Assembly (NCBI GenBank): GCA_049431945.1
Contig: JBMTDJ010000064.1
Coordinates: forward strand, 1 to 12,426
DNA length: 12,426 bases
Source: Mxb001 sp049431945
GTDB taxonomy: Bacteria; Actinomycetota; Actinomycetes; S36-B12
Reading direction: 5' to 3'
A program made the translations under genes and the position numbers. Below, in pieces: positions 1-6,380 of this stretch (its first letter is position 1; each line of letters starts with the position of its first letter). The notes under the pieces are model-generated. The model did not search any database, was not told the origin of the DNA, and saw only the letters and a list, made by a program, of their open reading frames with translations.

Positions 1-2
1 AG

Positions 3-32
3 AAGAAGGCCGACAAGAAGAAGGCCGACAAG
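3..32 (+). repeat. Perfect 15-bp in-frame tandem repeat, two copies visible
   Basis: Bases 3-17 and 18-32 are identical (AAGAAGGCCGACAAG) and each encodes KKADK. The array runs off the window's left edge, so total copy number is unknown. It codes for a highly charged linker just before the M15-like domain. Because the unit is a multiple of three, gain or loss of copies would keep the frame. Confidence 0.85.
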
Positions 33-1760
33 AGCGACGAGATTCCCCTTCCGCCCCCTCCGCTGATCCCGGACGGCCTGCCGATCGAAATCGATCCCCT
101 GGCGATGTACCAGGGGCAGTACATCTGCGACCCGGCCACAAAGCCTGGGACGCAGCGCGTTGCCGACCTCATCCGCGCGACCTACCCGGACTCCCGAAGC
201 ATCTGGGTTCCGCGCGAGTGCAACCAGGGCGGTCGGAGCGAGCACAAGGAGGGACGCGCGCTCGACTGGATGATCAACTCCAAGATCCCCGAGCAGAATG
301 CGCAGGCAGAGTCGTTCCTCCAGTGGCTGCTCGCGACGGACGAGAACGGCAACGAGTTCGCTATGGCCAGGCGACTCGGCGTGATGTATATCGGCTGGGG
401 CGACGAGATCTGGGAGTCGTACACCCGTCGTTGGACTGAGCTCAAGGGTTGCTACAGCACTCCGCAGAGCGGATACGACACGTACTGTCATCGCGATCAC
501 ATCCACATTTCGTTCTCCTGGGATGGCGCGGCCGCCCAGACCAGTTTCTGGGGCGGGGATCCAACTCCCGCGCCGTTCTGTTCCACCTGGCGCACGCCCG
601 TGACGACGCCCGCGGATCCGGGGGATGGCCTGGACTTCCTCCCGGTGGCTCCGCAGCGCGTCCTCGACACGCGCAGCGGTCGGGGCAACGGGGGCCAGCC
701 CTGCCGCCTTGCGGCGAGGTCAAGTGGAGGCGCGGGTTCTCCCCTGGTCATCAACATCGCAGGGCGCAGCGACGTGCCGGCCGATCGGGTCCGTGCTGCC
801 GCAGTGCGCATCACGACGCTGGGGTCTAACTCACCCGCGACCCTGCGGTCCGCAGCCAATGGCACCCTGTCCGAGGTCGTGGTCAACGCTCGCCGCGAAC
901 TGGTCTCGATCCTGCCGGTCGCGACGGACGGCACCATCGCGCTGACGACTGACTCGGGGGCGACCCATGTCATCGCCGATCTCCTGGGCTTCTTCGTGAC
1001 GCCATATGGCGACGACGCGAACGCGGGCAGGCTTCTCGCCTATGCCAATCAGGTCGTCTACGACACGAGGCTTCTGAACGAGCCTCTCCAGCCAGGGGAG
1101 AAGCGTTCCGTGGGTGTCGGTCTCGGGTCGACGAGCGACGGTCCACCGGCGGGCGCACTTCTCACGGTGGAGATCTCGGGTGCCGAGGCACGAGGACGCA
1201 TCCTCGTGCGGCGCTCGGGCGACAAGCATTCGAAGGCAGCGCCTCGCCTCGCGTACAAGCCGAATTCCAGTCTCGCGGTGCCGGTCATCGCGGCCCTCGA
1301 TCCCGAAGGCCGCGTGACGCTGGTGAACAAAGGCAAGGGCAAGGTCGACGTAGCCATCGCCATCCAGGCGTCTGCTGTCCGCACGCCGGATCTCGGTGCC
1401 CTTCTCGTGCCCGTGCAGCCGGTGGAGGTGCGCAAGGCCCGCGCCCAGCTCGTGAGGCTGATCAGCCCAGGCAAGCAGACGCAGGAGCTCAATGCGACCG
1501 CCGACCTTCTCGCCGCTCGTGCCGCCGTCGGTCCCTCGGGTGCCACGGCCGCGGTGCTACGTGTCTCGGCGCGCAGCAGCAAAGCCGGTGACGTGACCTT
1601 CTACTCCCTGTCCAAGCCGAGTACGCCGTCACTGCTAGTCCCGCGCAAGTCGAAGGTCTCCGGGCTCATCGTCGTGCCCCTCGACAGTCAGGGCACGATT
1701 CGCCGTGAGGTGACCGGAGGCGTCGACGTCACGGCGCATGTGGTCGCCTACCTCCGCTGA
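3..1760 (+). CDS. Secreted M15-like zinc peptidase-domain protein with three C-terminal beta-rich repeats (5' end missing)
   Basis: The reading frame is open from the window edge, so the real start lies upstream. The ATG at 105 has no ribosome-binding site and is probably internal. Numbering from that ATG (551 residues), the frame before it encodes a Lys/Asp-rich linker (KKADK twice, then SDE) and a proline-rich stretch. Residues 7-149 form a compact domain containing S45-x-H47-xx-G50-x-A52-x-D54 and a later H132-x-H134, the SxHxxGxAxD...HxH zinc signature of M15/VanY-like peptidases. It has four cysteines in this part (8, 39, 116, 128), consistent with an exported, disulfide-bonded domain. 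Residues ~178-297, ~309-425 and ~432-550 are three related beta-rich repeats. The first two begin with a VLDTR or VYDTR motif and the third has lost it. Such DTR repeats occur in actinobacterial secreted wall-associated proteins. Inferred role: peptidoglycan peptide cleavage or binding at the cell surface. Substrate unknown; the signal peptide would be upstream of the window. Confidence 0.75.
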   Translation, partial: KKADKKKADKSDEIPLPPPPLIPDGLPIEIDPLAMYQGQYICDPATKPGTQRVADLIRATYPDSRSIWVPRECNQGGRSEHKEGRALDWMINSKIPEQNAQAESFLQWLLATDENGNEFAMARRLGVMYIGWGDEIWESYTRRWTELKGCYSTPQSGYDTYCHRDHIHISFSWDGAAAQTSFWGGDPTPAPFCSTWRTPVTTPADPGDGLDFLPVAPQRVLDTRSGRGNGGQPCRLAARSSGGAGSPLVINIAGRSDVPADRVRAAAVRITTLGSNSPATLRSAANGTLSEVVVNARRELVSILPVATDGTIALTTDSGATHVIADLLGFFVTPYGDDANAGRLLAYANQVVYDTRLLNEPLQPGEKRSVGVGLGSTSDGPPAGALLTVEISGAEARGRILVRRSGDKHSKAAPRLAYKPNSSLAVPVIAALDPEGRVTLVNKGKGKVDVAIAIQASAVRTPDLGALLVPVQPVEVRKARAQLVRLISPGKQTQELNATADLLAARAAVGPSGATAAVLRVSARSSKAGDVTFYSLSKPSTPSLLVPRKSKVSGLIVVPLDSQGTIRREVTGGVDVTAHVVAYLR

Positions 1761-1823
1761 GCCTCCCTTGATGCGGGGACTTGCCCACGCTCCTCCGTCA
1801 CTGCCACGCCGTACGATCGGTCA
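1761..1823. other. Intergenic gap between the M15-like gene and pcrA
   Basis: This is a 63-base gap. I see no convincing hairpin followed by a T-run and no Shine-Dalgarno sequence before the pcrA ATG. The one recognisable element is the TACGAT hexamer near its right end. Confidence 0.6.
1812..1817 (+). promoter_or_regulatory. Putative -10 element for a leaderless pcrA transcript
   Basis: TACGAT matches the actinobacterial TANNNT -10 consensus and ends 6 bases before the ATG at 1824, so transcription would start at or next to the start codon. No purine-rich ribosome-binding site lies upstream, which fits leaderless translation. I see no -35 match at normal spacing. Confidence 0.5.
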
Positions 1824-4070
1824 ATGCCCGATCTGAATCCCGCCCAGCAGGAGGCCGTCACTCACCGTGGCAGCCCACTGCTCATCGTGGCGGGTGCGGG
1901 ATCCGGCAAGACCCGCGTCCTCACGCAGCGCATTGCCCACCTGATACGTGAGGCGGGTGTGAGGCCGTCGGAAGTGCTGGCCATCACCTTCACCAACAAG
2001 GCTGCACGTGAGATGCAAGAGCGAGTTGCGGCTCTCGTGGGGCCGGCGTCGCGTGCGATGTGGGTGATGACCTTCCACTCCGCATGCGTACGGATCCTGC
2101 GGCGCGATGCCGGGCGATTGGGCATCTCGACGAACTTCTCCATCTACGACGCGGCTGATTCCCAGCGACTCATGTCGATGGTCGTGCGAGACCTCGATCT
2201 CGATCCCAAGCGTCATCCGCCCCGCGCCCTCTCCGCTCGCGTGTCTCAACTCAAGAACGAGCTCATCGATGAGGAGGAGTTCCGTCGCAGAGCTGAAACC
2301 CCTCAGGATCGCGTCCTTGCCGATGTGTACGCCGAATACCAGCGCCGGCTGCGCCGCGCCAACGCATTCGACTTCGACGACCTCATCGGCTCCACGGTCG
2401 CCCTTCTCCAGCTCTTCCCCGACGTAGCGGAGCACTACCGGCGGCGATTCAGGCACATCCTCGTGGACGAATACCAGGACACGAACCATGCCCAGTACGT
2501 CCTCGTTCGCGAACTTGTCGGCGACGGCGCTGGTGGGGTTGCCCCAGCCGAGCTATGCGTCGTGGGCGATGCCGACCAGTCGATCTATGCCTTCCGCGGA
2601 GCGACGATTCGCAACATCGAAGAGTTCGAGCGTGACTACCCCGACGCTACGACCGTGCTCCTCGAGCAGAACTACCGGTCGACCCAGACCATCCTCGATG
2701 CCGCCAATCGTGTGATCGCTCGCAATGGAGGTCGGCGCCCCAAGCGTCTGTGGACCGATGCTGGGGCCGGAGCCCCGATCGTCACCTACGTCGCGGACGA
2801 CGAGCACGATGAAGCGCGATTCGTTGCGGACGAGATCGACGCCCTGGTCGATCAGCACGGGATTCGGCCAGCGGACGTGGCCGTCTTCTACCGCACCAAC
2901 GCCCAGTCACGGTCACTGGAAGAGATCTTCGTTCGCGTGGGCTTGCCCTACACCGTGGTCGGGAGCGTGCGCTTCTACGAGCGTCGTGAGATCCGCGATG
3001 CCGTCGCCTACCTGCGCGCGGTGGCGAATCCCGACGACGACGTCTCGATACGCAGGATCCTCAATGTTCCACGCCGGGGGATCGGCGAGCGGGCGGAAGA
3101 GGCAATTGAGTCGTTCGCTCAACGCGAGCGGATCTCCTTCGGCGCAGCGCTCGACCGCGCGCAGGAGATCCCCGGACTCGCCACGCGATCCCTGACCCAG
3201 GTAGTCGCCTTCGCCCAGTTGCTGGCTGATCTGCGCACCCTCGTGGAGTCAGGAGCGGGTCCGGCCACGGTATTGCAGGCCGCGCTCGAGCAGACCGGCT
3301 ACATCGCCGAACTCCAGGCATCGCACGACCCCCAGGATGAGACCCGCCTGGAGAATCTGGCGGAGTTGGAGTCGGTCGCGGCCGAATACGAGCGCGATGC
3401 CGCGGACCCTGATCAGCCCGACATGGGTGGCTTGGCCGACTCGCCGGACCTTGCCGGCTTCCTCGAACGAGTATCCCTCGTGGCCGATGCGGACGAGATT
3501 CCCGATGATGACGAAGGTGTCGTCACGCTCATGACGCTGCATACGGCCAAGGGCCTTGAGTTCCCGGTCGTCTTCCTCACCGGCATGGAGGACGGCGTGT
3601 TCCCGCACGTGCGGTCGCTGGGATCGGAGTCAGAGTTGGAGGAAGAGCGCCGGCTCGCATACGTCGGCCTTACGCGAGCGCGTGAGCGGCTCTACCTCAC
3701 CCGCGCAGTGTCGCGCTCCGCGTGGGGCACCCCCGCACACAACCCGGCATCACGCTTTCTTGACGAGATCCCGTCCGAACTCGTGGAGAGTCGTCGTGAT
3801 GAGCCCGTGCTGACGTGGTCCGGGTCCCAGGGGACATCGGCTCCGCGGCCCCTCGCTGCGGCAGGCCCCCTGAGGCGACCAGAGCCCACTGCGGGCACGA
3901 GACCGGTTGTCGCACTGGCCGCAGGCGATCGGGTGTTGCACAAGACCTTCGGAATGGGCACGGTGACAGGCACATCCGGTGCGGGCGAGCGCGCCGAGGC
4001 GACGATTGACTTCGGCTCGGTGGGCACGAAGCGACTGCTGCTGCGCTACGCCCCGGTGGAGAAGCTCTGA
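1824..4070 (+). CDS. pcrA: ATP-dependent DNA helicase UvrD1/PcrA (superfamily 1A)
   Basis: A 748-residue 3'-to-5' DNA helicase of the UvrD/PcrA/Rep family, which acts in nucleotide excision repair and in clearing replication forks. All motifs are present: Q-motif LNPAQQ (4-9), Walker A AGAGSGKT (23-30), FTNKAA (56-61), motif II VDEYQD (214-219), motif III GDADQSIYAFRGA (248-260), NYRST (283-287), the VPRRGIG loop of domain 2B (415-421), motif V with LHTAKGLEF (572-580) and motif VI ERRLAYVGLTRAR (608-620). The last ~50 residues (HKTFGMGTV onward) form the Tudor-like domain that in PcrA/UvrD contacts RNA polymerase. Length agrees with the family (~740-770). The ATG start fits both the N-terminus of homologues and the leaderless promoter. 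Domain 2B contains no cysteine; only Cys88 and Cys245 exist. It converges on the M23 gene with no spacer. M. tuberculosis UvrD1 (Rv0949) is the likely ortholog by order and sequence. Confidence 0.96.
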   Translation: MPDLNPAQQEAVTHRGSPLLIVAGAGSGKTRVLTQRIAHLIREAGVRPSEVLAITFTNKAAREMQERVAALVGPASRAMWVMTFHSACVRILRRDAGRLGISTNFSIYDAADSQRLMSMVVRDLDLDPKRHPPRALSARVSQLKNELIDEEEFRRRAETPQDRVLADVYAEYQRRLRRANAFDFDDLIGSTVALLQLFPDVAEHYRRRFRHILVDEYQDTNHAQYVLVRELVGDGAGGVAPAELCVVGDADQSIYAFRGATIRNIEEFERDYPDATTVLLEQNYRSTQTILDAANRVIARNGGRRPKRLWTDAGAGAPIVTYVADDEHDEARFVADEIDALVDQHGIRPADVAVFYRTNAQSRSLEEIFVRVGLPYTVVGSVRFYERREIRDAVAYLRAVANPDDDVSIRRILNVPRRGIGERAEEAIESFAQRERISFGAALDRAQEIPGLATRSLTQVVAFAQLLADLRTLVESGAGPATVLQAALEQTGYIAELQASHDPQDETRLENLAELESVAAEYERDAADPDQPDMGGLADSPDLAGFLERVSLVADADEIPDDDEGVVTLMTLHTAKGLEFPVVFLTGMEDGVFPHVRSLGSESELEEERRLAYVGLTRARERLYLTRAVSRSAWGTPAHNPASRFLDEIPSELVESRRDEPVLTWSGSQGTSAPRPLAAAGPLRRPEPTAGTRPVVALAAGDRVLHKTFGMGTVTGTSGAGERAEATIDFGSVGTKRLLLRYAPVEKL

Positions 4071-4838
4071 TCAGCAGCCGTAGTTGCGGCAGGCCCACGC
4101 CGGTGGCTTGGCGGGGATACCCGGGCGCGAACCGGTCCAGAGGCCGGCGGGATTCGTCGGAGTCAATGCCTTGCCCACCCGCACCTCGAAGTGCAGGTGC
4201 GATCCCGATGAGTCGCCCGTACTTCCGATCCTGCCGATGAGTTGGCCCGCGCTCACTCGCTGGCCCTTCTTCACCTTGATCCTGTGCAGGTGGGCATAAC
4301 GCGTCTGCGTGCCGTCGGATCGCATGATCATGACAAGGTTGCCGTACCCGCTGTAGTTGTACTCGGCGTATTCCACCCGGCCGTCCGTGGCGGCGTACAC
4401 GGGATCGCCCGTGTCCCCGTTGAAGTCAAGCCCGGCGTGACCCCTCGGCCACGAGCCGCTCACTTCGCCGAACCTTCCGCTGATCGGCGTGCCCCAGGTC
4501 ACCGGATAGCTGTACGGCAGGCCTCGCTGCTGGGCGCGCGCCACCGTCGCGTCAGTTGACGTCGAGTCAGCGGGAGAGCGCGTCGCCTGATCGGCTGACG
4601 CCCTGGCCGCGGTCACCGATGCCAGGTGCGCTATGCCGGCCGAGCCATCGAGACGTTCGTCGGTTGCCGTGTCGACGGACGTGCCCGCACCCACAGCGGG
4701 TCCCGCGCCGCCTGCGCCTGCGGTGGGGCCCTCAGGTCGCGAGGAAGCCAGTGAAGGGGCGCCCGCAGCCATGACGATGGCTCCCTGGGCGATCACGAGG
4801 ATGCCGACCGCCACGAGGGGAGCGATGAGCCGGCGCAT
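4071..4838 (-). CDS. M23 family (LytM-type) metallopeptidase, exported or membrane-anchored
   Basis: A 255-residue predicted peptidoglycan endopeptidase; M23 enzymes cut peptide cross-links or stems in the wall outside the membrane. Residues 1-25 (MRRLIAPLVAVG...) are a positively charged start plus hydrophobic segment, either a signal peptide or a membrane anchor. Residues ~27-105 are a low-complexity Ala/Gly/Ser/Thr linker. The peptidase domain (~115-225) carries HAGLD (zinc ligands H134, D138), YAHLH (H183, H185) and the HLHFE motif (H214, H216), so the core looks intact and catalytic. A biotinyl/lipoyl-like RVSAGQLIG segment sits between, as usual for the fold. The last six residues hold two cysteines (C250, C255) that could form a disulfide. 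It corresponds by position to M. tuberculosis Rv0950c. The stop abuts the pcrA stop. No Shine-Dalgarno precedes the ATG, but the upstream region contains a Crp-type palindrome and spaced GTCAC repeats. The exact bond cleaved is unknown. Confidence 0.92.
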   Translation of the reverse strand: MRRLIAPLVAVGILVIAQGAIVMAAGAPSLASSRPEGPTAGAGGAGPAVGAGTSVDTATDERLDGSAGIAHLASVTAARASADQATRSPADSTSTDATVARAQQRGLPYSYPVTWGTPISGRFGEVSGSWPRGHAGLDFNGDTGDPVYAATDGRVEYAEYNYSGYGNLVMIMRSDGTQTRYAHLHRIKVKKGQRVSAGQLIGRIGSTGDSSGSHLHFEVRVGKALTPTNPAGLWTGSRPGIPAKPPAWACRNYGC

Positions 4839-4845
4839 GGAGATG

Positions 4846-4851
4846 GGTTTA
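4846..4851 (-). promoter_or_regulatory. Weak candidate -10 for the M23 gene
   Basis: On the minus strand TAAACC lies 7 bases before the ATG at 4838. It matches TA at positions 1-2 of TANNNT but lacks the final T. It is offered only because spacing matches the other leaderless-type starts here and no ribosome-binding site is visible. Confidence 0.25.
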
Positions 4852-4878
4852 CCAGCCGAGGCGGCAACCCGACTAGTT

Positions 4879-4905
4879 CAATGTGACTGGAGTGACTGAT
4901 GTGAC
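4879..4905 (-). promoter_or_regulatory. Three 9-bp direct repeats of GTCAC(A/T)nnn, possible MtrA box
   Basis: Read on the minus strand, GTCAC begins at 4905, 4896 and 4887, exactly 9 bases apart. The first and third copies continue as GTCACAT, the middle one as GTCACTC. Regular direct repeats of GTCACA-type 9-mers are, from memory, the reported recognition pattern of the response regulator MtrA, whose regulon includes M23 peptidases and other wall hydrolases. The repeats lie 41-67 bases upstream of the M23 start codon. The repeat structure is directly visible; assignment to MtrA is inference. Confidence 0.5.
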
Positions 4906-4911
4906 ATACGG

Positions 4912-4927
4912 TGTGATCTGCGTCACA
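4912..4927. promoter_or_regulatory. Crp/GlxR-type operator, perfect TGTGA-N6-TCACA
   Basis: TGTGATCTGCGTCACA has two perfect inverted 5-base half-sites separated by 6 bases, the consensus of Crp-family regulators (Crp of mycobacteria, GlxR of corynebacteria). It lies after the lipase stop and upstream of the M23 gene, both on the minus strand, so M23 is the natural target. Its centre is about 81.5 bases upstream of the M23 ATG. If transcription starts at the ATG, that is close to the -82.5 position of class I activation in E. coli. Confidence 0.7.
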
Positions 4928-4941
4928 TGAGAGGGGTGGGT

Positions 4942-5787
4942 TTACGGCTCGCCCAACTGAGCCAGTGTGCCAGCGATCTCCCTGATCACGCGGCCGTCGA
5001 CGGGCAGCGACAGGTGGCCGACCCCGCGCACGAGGACATTGCGGGCCTGCAGGTCAGGGTGGTCGATGCGGGCGTTGGCTTGGGGGATCACCAGTTGATC
5101 GATGTCGGACCAGACTGCGAGGAATCGCGTGGTGCAGCCGGGGGCAGGCTCGGTGAGTTCGGCGATGAGGTCGCCATCGACCCGCATCTGGCGGGCGATC
5201 TGCAGCGGAACGACTCGAGCCGGGATCGTGCCCGAGTGCGGACTCCCGAGGGTCACCAGGGTGTGCACACGGTCATCGCCACGGCACCGCTGGACGAGGT
5301 AGCGCGCGATCAGCCCCCCGAGGGAGTGGCCGATGACGTGGACGCGCTCGTAGCCAGTCTCCTCGCAGACCTGGTCGATCAGTGTTCCGAGCCGCGCTGC
5401 GACGGTGCGGACGTCTTCGTTCAGCGCCGAGTAGTTCAGGGCGAACGTCGCGCCGAACCCGCGACGTCGCAGTCCACGTCGCAGGAGCGTGAAGATGGAC
5501 CTGTTGTCGAAGATGCCGTGGACGAGGACGATGGGGGTCCCAGCAGCTTCCACATCTCCGACAAGGAGGCCGCGCTGGGCAGGAGGGAGGCCCTCCAGGG
5601 AGTGCCGCTCCTGCTGTAGACGCAACTGCTCCTCGAGCAGCCCCATGGGATACATCGCCAGATGCGCGGTCACCCAGGCGGCTTCGACGGCAACCCCCCG
5701 TGCCGTGGAGGGAGCCATCAACGTGCGACCGGTGCGGACGGCTCCCTCCCCCCACTCCTTGAGCGGGGGTGACGGGACGCGAGGCAC
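4942..5787 (-). CDS. Alpha/beta-hydrolase, putative lipase/esterase
   Basis: A 281-residue serine hydrolase of the triacylglycerol-lipase/PGAP1-like type. After an N-terminal extension (1-80), LVHGIFDNRS (88-97) forms the first strand and oxyanion HG (H90, G91). VIGHSLGG (151-158) holds nucleophile Ser155, WSDIDQLVIP (226-235) offers the acid (D230 or D228), and GVGHLSLP (255-262) supplies His258, so the triad is complete. GSPHSGTIPA (181-190) is typical of lipases that act on lipid esters. There is no clear signal peptide; residues ~30-50 are only moderately hydrophobic. The GTG start at 5787 is favoured because a TAGCGT hexamer ends 6 bases before it; an internal Met24 is the alternative. 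It is transcribed in the same direction as the M23 gene, 103 bases upstream of it, and divergently from the B12-binding gene. The substrate is unknown. This gene is absent from the M. tuberculosis version of the neighbourhood as I recall it. Confidence 0.85.
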   Translation of the reverse strand: MPRVPSPPLKEWGEGAVRTGRTLMAPSTARGVAVEAAWVTAHLAMYPMGLLEEQLRLQQERHSLEGLPPAQRGLLVGDVEAAGTPIVLVHGIFDNRSIFTLLRRGLRRRGFGATFALNYSALNEDVRTVAARLGTLIDQVCEETGYERVHVIGHSLGGLIARYLVQRCRGDDRVHTLVTLGSPHSGTIPARVVPLQIARQMRVDGDLIAELTEPAPGCTTRFLAVWSDIDQLVIPQANARIDHPDLQARNVLVRGVGHLSLPVDGRVIREIAGTLAQLGEP

Positions 5788-5793
5788 AAATCG

Positions 5794-5799
5794 ACGCTA
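5794..5799 (-). promoter_or_regulatory. Putative -10 element for a leaderless lipase transcript
   Basis: Minus-strand TAGCGT fits TANNNT and ends exactly 6 bases before the GTG at 5787, the same spacing as at pcrA. No ribosome-binding site is visible between hexamer and start. This supports the longer 281-residue product. Confidence 0.5.
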
Positions 5800-5855
5800 G
5801 CCCGGATGGGCGTGCCGTGTCTCGATGACGCTCCGGTCGGGGAAGCCGGCCTCGC

Positions 5856-5861
5856 TATCGT
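5856..5861 (+). promoter_or_regulatory. Candidate -10 for the B12-binding subunit gene
   Basis: TATCGT fits TANNNT and lies in the 119-base divergent gap between the lipase and this gene. It would give a leader of roughly 40 bases ending with a strong GAGGAGG ribosome-binding site at 5895-5901. No clear -35 is seen. Confidence 0.3.
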
Positions 5862-5906
5862 GGTGGTCCGCGCGGCCGCCGCGGCCCGCATGTTCGAGGA
5901 GGACCC

Positions 5907-6305
5907 ATGCCCGCCAGGATCGTGGTGGCCAAGCCTGGACTCGACGGGCATGACCGAGGCGCGAAGGTGGTCGCACGCGCGCTTCGCGACGCCGGATTCG
6001 AAGTCGTCTACACGGGACTGCACCAGACGCCGGCCCAGATTGCGGAGACGGCAGTTCAGGAGGACGCCGATGCGATCGGGGTCTCCGTACTATCGGGCGC
6101 GCATCAGGTGCTGTTCGAGGAACTCATATCAGAGCTCAGGGGCCGCGGAGCGGAGGACATCGTCGTCTTCGGCGGGGGGATCATTCCCGACGCGGATGTT
6201 CCGGGGCTCATCTCCCTGGGGGTGACGCAGGTATTTGGCCCCGGCACGCCGCTGCCCGAGATCGTCGCCTGGGTGGGTGCCCACGTCCCCGATCGCGGTG
6301 CGTGA
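5907..6305 (+). CDS. icmB: Standalone cobalamin-binding small subunit of an acyl-CoA mutase (IcmB-like)
   Basis: A 132-residue protein that is a complete B12-binding domain on its own. DGHDRG (13-18) contains the DxHxxG motif whose His15 is the lower axial ligand of cobalt. SVLSG (60-64) and the glycine-rich GGGIIP (89-94) complete the signature that holds the nucleotide tail. The length and sequence style match the small subunit of isobutyryl-CoA mutase (about 136 residues in Streptomyces) and the C-terminal domain of methylmalonyl-CoA mutase. It should pair with a large substrate-binding subunit encoded elsewhere, to interconvert isobutyryl-/n-butyryl-CoA or a related acyl-CoA pair. The ATG has an excellent GAGGAGG site 5 bases upstream. 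It lies 75 bases before sucC on the same strand. From memory Streptomyces coelicolor also keeps a stand-alone icmB (SCO4800) in this neighbourhood, unlinked to icmA. The exact substrate cannot be told from this subunit. Confidence 0.82.
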   Translation: MPARIVVAKPGLDGHDRGAKVVARALRDAGFEVVYTGLHQTPAQIAETAVQEDADAIGVSVLSGAHQVLFEELISELRGRGAEDIVVFGGGIIPDADVPGLISLGVTQVFGPGTPLPEIVAWVGAHVPDRGA

Positions 6306-6317
6306 GGAGCGCGTCAG

Positions 6318-6323
6318 TAGGCT
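6318..6323 (+). promoter_or_regulatory. Candidate -10 for sucCD
   Basis: TAGGCT in the 75-base gap before sucC fits TANNNT and would give a leader of about 50 bases ending in the GGAGGA ribosome-binding site at 6371-6376. No clear -35 is visible; sucCD could also be read through from the B12-subunit gene. Confidence 0.3.
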
Positions 6324-6380
6324 CGCAGAATCCAGGCTCTGTGGGCGTGCCAAGTCCGCAGGGATCAGCCGGAGGAAGAC

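Noticed and set aside
105..107. ATG at 105 as the true start of the first gene
   Set aside because: The frame is open to the window edge with protein-like KKADK and proline-rich sequence. There is no ribosome-binding site at 105, and an exported enzyme would need an upstream signal peptide.
4927..5619. 230-residue plus-strand open frame opposite the lipase gene
   Set aside because: The minus-strand frame has a complete hydrolase triad and a positioned promoter. The plus-strand product is charged, low in recognisable motifs, and would start inside the Crp palindrome.
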